Positions 7,527 through 14,719 of a stretch of 22,850 bases of DNA are shown here, piece by piece. Numbering within the stretch: position 1 is the stretch's first letter; each line of letters starts with the position of its first letter. This stretch comes from JAICTV01 sp035634055 (lineage in GTDB: Bacteria; Planctomycetota; Phycisphaerae; Tepidisphaerales; Tepidisphaeraceae), in NCBI GenBank assembly GCA_035634055.1, contig DASQDR010000172.1, forward strand, positions 1 through 22,850. Direction: 5' to 3'. Below the pieces are notes generated by a model. It searched no databases. It was not told where the DNA came from and was given only the letters and a program-made list of their open reading frames with translations. The translations under genes and the position numbers were made by a program.

Positions 7527-8618
7527 ATGGCCTTGGAAGTCGGAATCGTCGGATTGCCCAACGTGGGCAAGAGCACCCTGTTCAACGCCCTGACCGCGGC
7601 GGGCGCGCTGGCGGCGAACTACCCGTTCGCGACCATCGAGCCCAACGTCGGCGTGGTCGCCGTGCCGGACGAGCGGCTGGCGATCATCAACCAGTTCCAG
7701 CCCACCGAGAAGATCATCCCCGCGGCCGTGCGCGTGGTGGACATCGCCGGCATCGTCCGCGGCGCCAGCGCGGGCGAAGGGCTGGGCAACAAGTTCCTGT
7801 CGCACATCCGCGAGGTCGACGCGATCCTGCACGTCGTCCGCTGCTTCGAGAACGCCGACATCACCCACGTGGAGAACAGCGTCAACCCGATCCGCGACAT
7901 CGACACCATCGACACGGAGCTGGCGCTGGCGGACCTGGAATCGGCCACCTCGTCGCTGGACAAGACCGAGCGACTGGCGCGCGGCGGCGACAAGGACGCC
8001 GTCGCCCGGGCGGCGGTGCTCAAGAAGTGCCGCGACCAGCTCGACCAGGCCAAGCCGGTCCGGCAGATCGACTTCAACGAGGACGAGCGCAAGATCCTCA
8101 AGTCGCTCGGCATGATCACGGCCAAGAAGGTGCTCTACGTCGCTAACGTGGACGAGACCGACATCCACGGCCAGGGCCCGCTGGTGCAGCGGGTCCGCGA
8201 GCGCGCGACGCAGGAGGGAGGCGGGCTGGTGCCGGTCTGCGGGAAGCTCGAGAGCGAGCTGGCCGAGCTGGACCCGGCCGACCGCAAGGAGATGCTCGAG
8301 AGCATGGGCATGAGCGAGCCCGCCCTGGCGACGCTGTCGCGCGAGGCGTACCGCCTGCTCGGCCTGCAGAGCTACTTCACCTCCGGCCCGAAGGAGATCC
8401 GCGCCTGGACCATCCCCATCGGCGCGACGGCTCCGCAGGCGGCGGGCGTGATCCACACGGACTTCGAAAAGGGGTTCATCCGCGCCGACGTCTACGCGCT
8501 GGAAGACCTCAAGCAGTTCAAGACCGAGCCCGCGATCAAGGCCGCCGGGCGCATGCGGTCGGAGGGCAAGTCGTACGTCATGAGAGACGGCGACATCGTT
8601 CACTTCCACTTCAACTAG
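7527..8618 (+). CDS. ychF: YchF/OLA1-type ribosome-binding ATPase
   Basis: The 363-residue length equals that of E. coli YchF. The N-terminal G domain has the P-loop GLPNVGKST (about residues 9-17), the switch region DIAGIVRGASAGEGLGNKFL, and NVDE in place of the usual NKxD, which is linked to ATP rather than GTP preference in this family. A coiled-coil insert (about 130-200) follows. The C-terminal TGS domain runs from SGPKEIRAWTI to RDGDIVHFHFN. The protein binds ribosomes and affects translation and stress responses. bioA follows after 14 bp and is probably co-transcribed. The ferredoxin gene is divergent. Confidence 0.96.
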   Translation: MALEVGIVGLPNVGKSTLFNALTAAGALAANYPFATIEPNVGVVAVPDERLAIINQFQPTEKIIPAAVRVVDIAGIVRGASAGEGLGNKFLSHIREVDAILHVVRCFENADITHVENSVNPIRDIDTIDTELALADLESATSSLDKTERLARGGDKDAVARAAVLKKCRDQLDQAKPVRQIDFNEDERKILKSLGMITAKKVLYVANVDETDIHGQGPLVQRVRERATQEGGGLVPVCGKLESELAELDPADRKEMLESMGMSEPALATLSREAYRLLGLQSYFTSGPKEIRAWTIPIGATAPQAAGVIHTDFEKGFIRADVYALEDLKQFKTEPAIKAAGRMRSEGKSYVMRDGDIVHFHFN

Positions 8619-8631
8619 CCAAAGGAAGCAG

Positions 8632-8715
8632 GATGACGGATGAAGGCGGAAGTTTGAACGCACAAGCACCGAACGAACCGCCTCCGGTTCATCCTTCATC
8701 CTTCCGCCCTCATCC
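8632..8715. repeat. Inverted GGATGAAGG-type repeat at the start of bioA
   Basis: GGATGACGGATGAAGGCGG at 8632-8650 is complementary, with mismatches, to TCATCCTTCATCCTTCCGCC and the following CTCATCC at about 8690-8715. Both arms fall inside the annotated N-terminus of bioA and would give a hairpin over the translation start. The sequence type looks like a dispersed intergenic repeat rather than coding DNA. Confidence 0.6.
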
Positions 8716-10105
8716 TTCAACTCTCCATAGCGACCAGCTCCGCGCCCTCGACAAGCGGTACGTCTGGCACCCGTTCACGCACATGCGGCAGTGGCTGGCC
8801 GACGATCATCAGCCGCTGGTGATCGCGGCGGCGGAGGGGATGCACCTGATCGATTCCGACGGCAACCGCTACCTCGATGGCGTCTCGTCGCTCTGGGCAA
8901 ACGTGCACGGGCACCGCGTGCCGGAGATCGACGCGGCCATCCGCGCGCAGCTCGACAAGGTCGCCCACACCACGATGCTCGGGCTGGCGAGCGAGCCGGC
9001 GATCCTGCTGGCCGAGCGGCTGGTGAACCTGGCGCCGCCGGGGCTGGCCAAGGTCTTCTACTCCGACGCCGGCGCGACCGCGACCGAGATCGCCTTCAAG
9101 CTCGCCGCCCAGTATTGGTACAACGTCGGCAGGCCAGAGAAGTGCGAGTTCGTGGGCTTCAGCGAGGCGTACCACGGCGACACCGTGGGGGCGATGTCCG
9201 TCGGCCGCACGGCCGCTTTCCACCGGCCGTACTTCCCGCTGCTGTTCAAGGTCCACTACGCCCCGACGCCGTTCGCGTACCGCTGGGACCCCTCCGCCAC
9301 GCCCGGCGGCGGCGGCGGCGGCGGCAGCGCCGAGGAGATCAAGCAGGCGTGCCTGGCGGAGCTGGAGCGCGTGCTGGCGACGCGCAGCGGCGCGATCGCC
9401 GCCGTCTGCATCGAGCCGATCGTGCAGGGGGCGGCCGGGATGATCGTCCACCCGAGCGGCTTCCTCCGCGGCGTCCGCGAGCTGTGCACGAAATACGATG
9501 TGCTGCTGATCTGCGACGAGGTTGCCGTCGGCTTCGGCCGCACCGGCAGGATGTTCGCCTGCGGGCACGAGGGCGTCTCCCCCGACCTGATGTGCGTCGC
9601 CAAGGGAATCACCGGCGGCTACCTCCCGCTGGCGGCGACGCTGGCGACGCAGCGGATCTTCGACGCGTTCCTCGGCGAGCCGTCGGACGGCCGGACCTTC
9701 TTCCACGGCCACACGTACACCGGCAACCCGCTCGCCTGCGCCGCGGCGCTGGCGTCGCTGGAGCTGTTCCAGAAGAACGACCTGGTCCGCGCGGTGCAGC
9801 GCAAGTCCGAAGCGCTGTCGGCCCTGCTCGACGCGCGCGTGCGCCCGCTGCCGCACGTGGGCGACGTCCGCCAGAAGGGGTTCATGGTCGGCATCCAGCT
9901 GGTCGCCGACCGCGCCACGCGCCGCCCGTTCGACGCGAAGCGGCGCGTGGGGGCGGAGGTGTGCGCGAGGGTCCGCCGCCACGGCGTCATCGTCCGCCCG
10001 CTGGGTGACGTCGTCGTCCTCATGCCGCCCCTGGCGATGGGCGTGGAGGACCTGCGAACAATCGTGGAGGCGGTCGCCGCCGAGGTGGCCAGCCTCTCCG
10101 CCTGA
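8633..10105 (+). CDS. bioA: Adenosylmethionine-8-amino-7-oxononanoate aminotransferase
   Basis: BioA is a PLP enzyme that transfers the amino group of S-adenosylmethionine to KAPA to give DAPA in biotin synthesis. Visible features are RYVWHPFTHMRQW, DGVSSLWANVHGH, EAYHGDTVGAMSVG, ICDEVAVGFGRTG (PLP-binding Asp), the Schiff-base Lys at about residue 324 in CVAKGITGGYLPL, and FFHGHTYTGNPLACAAAL. At 490 residues it is longer than E. coli BioA (429). Part of the excess is the first 32 or so residues, which come from an inverted repeat and lack homology; another part is a Gly-run insert near residue 225. AAGGAAG upstream supports the ATG at 8633, and no later ATG precedes the conserved part. No other biotin gene is nearby. 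Confidence 0.93.
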   Translation: MTDEGGSLNAQAPNEPPPVHPSSFRPHPSTLHSDQLRALDKRYVWHPFTHMRQWLADDHQPLVIAAAEGMHLIDSDGNRYLDGVSSLWANVHGHRVPEIDAAIRAQLDKVAHTTMLGLASEPAILLAERLVNLAPPGLAKVFYSDAGATATEIAFKLAAQYWYNVGRPEKCEFVGFSEAYHGDTVGAMSVGRTAAFHRPYFPLLFKVHYAPTPFAYRWDPSATPGGGGGGGSAEEIKQACLAELERVLATRSGAIAAVCIEPIVQGAAGMIVHPSGFLRGVRELCTKYDVLLICDEVAVGFGRTGRMFACGHEGVSPDLMCVAKGITGGYLPLAATLATQRIFDAFLGEPSDGRTFFHGHTYTGNPLACAAALASLELFQKNDLVRAVQRKSEALSALLDARVRPLPHVGDVRQKGFMVGIQLVADRATRRPFDAKRRVGAEVCARVRRHGVIVRPLGDVVVLMPPLAMGVEDLRTIVEAVAAEVASLSA

Positions 10106-10111
10106 GCATGG

Positions 10112-10130
10112 CGCGAAGCCCAGGTTCGCG
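10112..10130 (+). terminator. Weak hairpin after bioA
   Basis: CGCGAA (10112-10117) and TTCGCG (10125-10130) form a 6-bp stem with a 7-nt loop, 7 bases after the bioA stop codon. There is no U-tract, so termination is uncertain. Confidence 0.3.
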
Positions 10131-10225
10131 AGCCGCGACGCTGCGGACGATGAGCGGCGTTCGGTCACTTGCCGATTGAGTTCGCGGCAGAGGCGCGACG
10201 AGCGCGGCCGCGTTGCCGCCGACGC

Positions 10226-10253
10226 TTGCGGAACGCCGCCGTGCGCCTAGGCT
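10226..10253 (+). promoter_or_regulatory. Promoter of the HisN-like gene, leaderless type
   Basis: TTGCGG (10226-10231) and TAGGCT (10248-10253) are 16 bp apart, and the -10 ends 9 nt before the ATG at 10263. No Shine-Dalgarno is present. Confidence 0.5.
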
Positions 10254-10262
10254 GTTTGACCC

Positions 10263-11066
10263 ATGCCTGACCCTTCGCTGCACGACCTGCTGTCGGTTGC
10301 CACCGACGCCGCCTACGCCGCCGGCCGGCGGACACTGGCATACTTCAACACCCGCGTCGCCGTCGAGACCAAGCCGGACAACACGCCCGTCACGCGCGCT
10401 GACCGCGAGGCGGAGGATCTGATCCGTCACGCGATTTTGTCGCGCTTCCCGGCGCACTCAATCCTCGGCGAGGAGGGTGGCATCCACGCCGGCGCCGATC
10501 CGCGCTACCGCTGGATCATCGACCCGATCGACGGCACGAAATCGTTCATCTGCGGCGTGCCGATGTACGGCGTGCTCATTGGCGTCGAGGTGAACGGCCG
10601 GGCGGACGTGGGCGTGGTCTACCTGCCGGCGACCGACGAGATGATCGCCGCCGCGGCGGGGCTGGGCTGCCGGTGGAACGGGCGCGACGCGCGCGTCTCG
10701 GCGACGACTCGCATCGAGGACGCCGTCGTCTGCTGCACGAGTATCGTCACGGCCATGGCGCGCTCCGACGCGTTCGAGGCGATCACCGCTCGCGCCCGCG
10801 TCACGCGCGGGTGGGGCGACTGCTACGGGCACGTGCTGGTCGCCACCGGCCGCGCCGACCTAATGCTCGACCCGCGCATGAACCCGTGGGACTGCGCGCC
10901 GCTGCTGCCGATCTACCGCGAGGCCGGCGGCCACTACACCACGTGGGCCGGCGAGCCCACGATCTGGGGCCCCGACGGCGTCGGCACCAACGCCGCCCTG
11001 CACCGCGAGGTGCTCGCCATCTTGGGCCGCGAAACCGTAAAGCCGCGCTGGACGGCGAAAGGATGA
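10263..11066 (+). CDS. hisN: Inositol-monophosphatase-family phosphatase, probably histidinol-phosphatase
   Basis: The 267-residue protein has the metal-binding motifs of the IMPase/FBPase superfamily: KPDNTPVTRADREAE, ILGEEGG (metal-binding Glu), the diagnostic RWIIDPIDGTKSFICGVP (Asp-Pro-Ile-Asp-Gly-Thr), and NPWDCAPLLPIYREAGG near the C-terminus. The sequence around DPIDGTKSFI.GVP and the short IMPase length fit the HisN subgroup, which dephosphorylates histidinol phosphate. Other small phosphates (inositol phosphate, PAP as in CysQ) cannot be excluded. No other his gene is present. The start is supported by the promoter 9 nt upstream. It is convergent with the dockerin-like gene. Confidence 0.75.
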   Translation: MPDPSLHDLLSVATDAAYAAGRRTLAYFNTRVAVETKPDNTPVTRADREAEDLIRHAILSRFPAHSILGEEGGIHAGADPRYRWIIDPIDGTKSFICGVPMYGVLIGVEVNGRADVGVVYLPATDEMIAAAAGLGCRWNGRDARVSATTRIEDAVVCCTSIVTAMARSDAFEAITARARVTRGWGDCYGHVLVATGRADLMLDPRMNPWDCAPLLPIYREAGGHYTTWAGEPTIWGPDGVGTNAALHREVLAILGRETVKPRWTAKG

Positions 11067-11111
11067 CGAAGGTCGTCCAGCGCGCGGCGACGATGAGGGG
11101 GATGACAGCGC

Positions 11112-11129
11112 GCGTCGTAGGGACGACGC
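11112..11129. terminator. Hairpin between convergent genes
   Basis: GCGTCGT (11112-11118) and ACGACGC (11123-11129) pair perfectly around a 4-nt loop. Flanking GCGC on each side could extend the stem past a 2-nt bulge. It lies between the stops of the HisN-like gene (11066) and the dockerin-like gene (11167). No U-tract follows on either strand. Confidence 0.4.
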
Positions 11130-11166
11130 AAGCGCGCCTCTGCCGCAGCGCCTGAACCCGCCGCAG

Positions 11167-12615
11167 CTAAATCACCCCGCCCTGGCTGTCGATCACCGAG
11201 TCGATGAGGAAGTAGTCATCGCCGTTGATCTTCCCGTCGTAGTTGAAGTCGCCGTGAAACCAGATCGGCCGCGCGACGGCGGGCGGCACGCCCACGTGCG
11301 CGTCGAGCAGGAAGTAGTCGTCGCCGTCCACGATGCCGTTCAGGTCCGCGTCGCCGGAATGGGTGTACTTCACCAGGACGGCCGAGCCGCTCACCGCCCG
11401 CCCGCCCCACGTGCCGGTCGCGCCGGCGGCGATCGCCAGCGCCTGCGAGGCGGTTGCCACGCCCAGGTGCGTCGCCGCCCCCGCGCCGGCGGCGGCGGCG
11501 GGCACGGTCGTGACGATCCCGCTGCCGCCGTCCCACGCGCCGCTACCTCGCCCGGCATTGACGTAGGCGGTTACCGTCTCGGTCAGCATCCCACGAGCGA
11601 CCAGATCGTTGTCCTTCAAATCGAGCGTGCCTCCGTCGAGGTCGAGCGTGCCGACATCGATCACGCGCGAGCCGTTCGGAGCGACCGTCGCGCCGCCGCC
11701 GCCGTAGAGGTTGAGCGAAGCCAACCGCTGCGAGGCGTTGAAGACCACGTGCGCGCCGCTGTTTACCTGGAGGTCAAGGTTGGCGGTGCCGGCGCCGGCA
11801 TCGGTGGCGAGGGTGTAGGTGCCGCTGTTGATGATCAGACTGTCCGCCTCCGCGGGATTGAGCCCGCCGTTGAAGGCGACGTGGGACGCGTAAGCGTTCA
11901 GGATCAGCACGTCGCTCCCGCCGCCGCCGTTGATCGTCGCGGGCGTGCCGGCAGCGGTGGAGTTGACGATGAAGACGTTCCCGCCGCCCTGGGCATCGAG
12001 CGTGAGGCCCTCGATCTGCTCGTAGTTGAGCGACCCGAACACGTCGCGATCCAGGCGCGTCGCGGTAAGCGTGTAGGCGTCCTCGAAGCTGTTCTGGTCG
12101 TCGTCGGCGCGAACGGTGTCGGTCCCACCGCCGCCGATGACCGTGACGGCCGCGGTGATGGCGTCCAGGTTGCCCGTGCCGATGACGAACGCATCGTCTC
12201 CGGCGTGGCCGTTGAGGGCGATGCCCTCCACCGAGCCGTAGCCGACCGAAACGCCCGGCCCGTCGAGCGAGTTGGGATTGACCGTGACGACGTCCGTCCC
12301 AGCCGAGCCGACGTAGACCATTTCGTCGAAGCTGCTGCCGCCGGCGAAGGTGACGGGCGGGACCGGGCCGTTGCTCTGATCAACGGTCAGCACGTCGAAG
12401 CCAGCACCGGTGGCAATGTCGACGAGGGTAACGGCGCCCGCCGCCGCGGCGTGCGTGACGGCCGCGCCATCATCGAGCGTCTCCACGATCTCGACGGTGG
12501 ATGGATCGCCCCCCTTGAGGCGGACGAGGTACGCGTCGTCGCCGCCGCTGCCGTTATATTCCAGCGTGACGTTGAACAGCCGGCGACGCTCGAGGCACTC
12601 CAGGATCACCGGCAT
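11167..12615 (-). CDS. Secreted surface protein with LExRRLF N-terminus and dockerin-like C-terminus
   Basis: The 482-residue protein begins MPVILECLERRRLFNVTLEYNG, a version of the planctomycete LEPR-XLL-type N-terminal export signal. The body is rich in Gly, Asp, Thr, Val and Asn, with repeats such as GGGGTDTVRADDDQN, GAGFDVLTVDQSN and GGGGSDVLILNAYAS that suggest stacked beta coils. The C-terminus has two Ca-binding-loop repeats typical of type I dockerin-like modules: GDADLNGIVDGDDYFLLDA and GDFNYDGKINGDDYFLID. Such modules are common in planctomycete exoproteins and may mediate surface assembly rather than form a cellulosome. No enzyme domain is recognised. The start at 12615 gives the export motif directly. 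It is divergent from the zinc-ribbon membrane gene. Confidence 0.82.
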   Translation of the reverse strand: MPVILECLERRRLFNVTLEYNGSGGDDAYLVRLKGGDPSTVEIVETLDDGAAVTHAAAAGAVTLVDIATGAGFDVLTVDQSNGPVPPVTFAGGSSFDEMVYVGSAGTDVVTVNPNSLDGPGVSVGYGSVEGIALNGHAGDDAFVIGTGNLDAITAAVTVIGGGGTDTVRADDDQNSFEDAYTLTATRLDRDVFGSLNYEQIEGLTLDAQGGGNVFIVNSTAAGTPATINGGGGSDVLILNAYASHVAFNGGLNPAEADSLIINSGTYTLATDAGAGTANLDLQVNSGAHVVFNASQRLASLNLYGGGGATVAPNGSRVIDVGTLDLDGGTLDLKDNDLVARGMLTETVTAYVNAGRGSGAWDGGSGIVTTVPAAAAGAGAATHLGVATASQALAIAAGATGTWGGRAVSGSAVLVKYTHSGDADLNGIVDGDDYFLLDAHVGVPPAVARPIWFHGDFNYDGKINGDDYFLIDSVIDSQGGVI

Positions 12616-12658
12616 CAGGCCCCCGCACTTGCTCGGATTCAGGACAGCCCCGTGGCGG

Positions 12659-12688
12659 ATTGTGACACTCGGGCGCCCGCGCGGTCAA
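12659..12688 (-). promoter_or_regulatory. Candidate promoter of the dockerin-like gene
   Basis: On the minus strand TTGACC (12688-12683) is followed after 18 bp by CACAAT (12664-12659). The leader would be about 37 nt, and no strong Shine-Dalgarno is seen before the ATG at 12615. Confidence 0.35.
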
Positions 12689-12787
12689 GCATCGTCGTCG
12701 TCCGCCCGCGGCTCGTCCGCAGGCGGCGGCGGCGGGGCGAATGGTTCTACGATTCGAGGTTCGCCGGCGCTGCAGATCGAAGCGCGT

Positions 12788-12815
12788 TTGTCCGGTTGAC
12801 CGGATCGACTATCCT
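12788..12815 (+). promoter_or_regulatory. Promoter with internal palindrome upstream of the zinc-ribbon gene
   Basis: TTGTCC (12788-12793) and TATCCT (12810-12815) are 16 bp apart. A perfect 14-bp palindrome, TCCGGT-TG-ACCGGA (12791-12804), overlaps the -35 and fills most of the spacer, where a repressor or MerR-type activator would bind. The leader would be about 70 nt and ends in a Shine-Dalgarno. Confidence 0.45.
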
Positions 12816-12892
12816 GCGACGGCGCGCCCACGCAGCGAATCCGCATCGTGCGCGGCCGGCTTCGCATCGTGTGCGCGCGTTGAGGGGTGAAC

Positions 12893-14635
12893 ATGTCTCT
12901 GGCGCTACTGCTGCTGATCGCGTTGGCCGTGTTCTGTGCGGGCGGCCTGCTCCTCGTGCTGGTTGGGCTGCGTGGGCGCGTGGTGGGGGACGACCCGCAC
13001 TGCCGCAAGTGCGGGTTCAACCTGCGCGGGCGCGACGAGCAGGCCAGCCCGCGCTGCCCGGAGTGCGGGACCGACTTGGCCGGCGCCGAGGCGATCCGGA
13101 TTGGCGTCCGCCGCCGCCGCCCCGCACTTCTCACCGTCGGCCTGCTGCTCTTGCTGCTCGCGGGCGGCGCCTTCGGCGTCCGTGCGTTCCCGCTCGTGCG
13201 CGATTACGACTGGATGCCCTGGCGGCCGATGTCGTGGCTGATCGACGATGTTGCCAACGCGGCGCGGCGGCGCGCGACGCTGGCATCGAATGAGATCATG
13301 CGCCGGCTGCGCGACCCGGACACGCCGGCGGACAAGGTCAACTTCGTGCTCGACCACATCCTGCGGCTCCAGGCGGACCGCGCCGCCAAGTGGGATCCGA
13401 ACTGGAGCACGATCTTCGAGACCGCCGCCGCGCTGAACCGCGTCGACGCCGAGCGGCTCAAGCGCTACGTGCGGCAGGGGGTGAGCGCGAAGCTGGAGAT
13501 GAAGCCGAAGATCCGCCGCGGCCGCGGGATGACCGTGGAGCTATCCGCGGGCATGGACAGGATCGGCACGGCGAACACGCTCCGCGGCCGCTGGCTGGTA
13601 TCGCCGTTGATGATCGGCGACGCGCAGGTGATGGCGGCCAATTGGGCGAGCCATCCGGAGGAGGGCACGCTGAGCAACTCGTCCAGCTACACCACCGGCA
13701 TCAGCGGCGGCGCAGGGGACATGGACAAGCTGCCGGACGGCAAGCACGTCGTCCGCGCTACCGTAACTATGACCGTCGCGATGGAGCAGCCGGTGCGCAC
13801 TGACCCGCTGACGTTCGACCTGCCGGTCTCGGTGCCGATCGAGCTGCACCCGAAGGACGCGGTGGTCGATGAGTTCAAGGCCGACCCCGACCTGCGCGAG
13901 CGGATGCGCGCCGCCATCACGGCCGCGCGGGTGACGCGCGACGAGACGGGCAGGCTGGACGTGCGCCTGCGGGTGGGCGCGCTCCCAATGCCCCTGTCGG
14001 CCAGGCTCTCACTGAGGCAGGGGGCGGCCGAGCAGCGCGTTGGCGCCACGCTGATCCCCGCGGGGGAGAAGGCGCGGTGGCAGAAGGTTTACAGCAGCGA
14101 GAAGCCGCGGCTGAGCGGCGTGGTCGACATCTGCCTGCGCCCCAGCCAGGACCCGGCCGACGACACCAAGCAGTTGGCCACCTACTGGGGCGAGGAGATC
14201 ATCATCCCGGGCATCGAAGTGGACGCGCCGTACCAGCCGCCCTTCGTGCGCGACGACTCGCTTCGCCCGGCGATCGAGAAGGCGCTGACCGCCCGCCCGC
14301 CGAGGATCACGCGCACCGGAAAGGGAACGTCGGCGCTGACCATCCACATGAACGCCGACAAGCCGCCGGTGAAGCTCTCGTTCCAGTGCTTCCTCGCCCG
14401 GCAGGGTCGCGAGTTGAAGTTCGAGAGCTGGACGGTCCCTCCCGGCCAGAACTACGGCCGCGGCTCGCTCAGCGAGGACATCGATCCGGACGGCAAGGCC
14501 ACCTCCTGCGACATCATCTTCCGCCCGGACCCGAACTGGGAGACGAATTCGTATGACCTCAATCCGCCCTGGTACGGCGAAATCATGATCCGCGACGTGA
14601 AGATCGGGGCGGCGGGGGAGAAGCCGAAGCAGTAG
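12893..14635 (+). CDS. Membrane protein with N-terminal zinc ribbon, function unknown
   Basis: The 580-residue protein has a first membrane segment at about residues 2-26, then a zinc ribbon with Cys 37, 40, 55 and 58 (HCRKCGFNLRG ... RCPECGTDL), then an Arg-rich stretch and a second membrane segment at about 79-97. The remaining 480 residues should lie outside the cytoplasm and form beta-rich domains without motifs I recognise. CxxCGxNLRG...CPECG followed by a membrane helix is a frequent arrangement in Phycisphaerae proteins. The ATG at 12893 is preferred over the GTG at 12887 because GAGGGG (12882-12887) lies 5 nt before it. The MBL-fold gene follows 84 bp downstream but has its own promoter. 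Confidence 0.75.
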   Translation: MSLALLLLIALAVFCAGGLLLVLVGLRGRVVGDDPHCRKCGFNLRGRDEQASPRCPECGTDLAGAEAIRIGVRRRRPALLTVGLLLLLLAGGAFGVRAFPLVRDYDWMPWRPMSWLIDDVANAARRRATLASNEIMRRLRDPDTPADKVNFVLDHILRLQADRAAKWDPNWSTIFETAAALNRVDAERLKRYVRQGVSAKLEMKPKIRRGRGMTVELSAGMDRIGTANTLRGRWLVSPLMIGDAQVMAANWASHPEEGTLSNSSSYTTGISGGAGDMDKLPDGKHVVRATVTMTVAMEQPVRTDPLTFDLPVSVPIELHPKDAVVDEFKADPDLRERMRAAITAARVTRDETGRLDVRLRVGALPMPLSARLSLRQGAAEQRVGATLIPAGEKARWQKVYSSEKPRLSGVVDICLRPSQDPADDTKQLATYWGEEIIIPGIEVDAPYQPPFVRDDSLRPAIEKALTARPPRITRTGKGTSALTIHMNADKPPVKLSFQCFLARQGRELKFESWTVPPGQNYGRGSLSEDIDPDGKATSCDIIFRPDPNWETNSYDLNPPWYGEIMIRDVKIGAAGEKPKQ

Positions 14636-14680
14636 CGCGCTCGACGGAGTGACGCGCTCCACGGAGTGACGCGCTCCACC
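14636..14680. repeat. 17-bp tandem repeat, 2.6 units
   Basis: CGCGCTCGACGGAGTGA (14636-14652) and CGCGCTCCACGGAGTGA (14653-14669) are followed by a partial third copy (14670-14680). Each unit is partly self-complementary (GGAG/CTCC). The repeat starts at the base after the zinc-ribbon gene's stop codon. Confidence 0.8.
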
Positions 14681-14682
14681 AA

Positions 14683-14711
14683 TTGCCTCTCCCGCCGTCG
14701 GGGCTTACGCT
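14683..14711 (+). promoter_or_regulatory. Promoter of the MBL-fold gene, leaderless type
   Basis: TTGCCT (14683-14688) and TACGCT (14706-14711) are 17 bp apart, with 8 nt from the -10 to the ATG at 14720. No Shine-Dalgarno is present. Confidence 0.5.
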
Positions 14712-14719
14712 CGCCGGCC

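Noticed and set aside
11254..13293. 679-codon open frame on the plus strand
   Set aside because: It covers the antisense of the dockerin-like gene and then an alternative frame of the zinc-ribbon gene, both of which have clear motifs.
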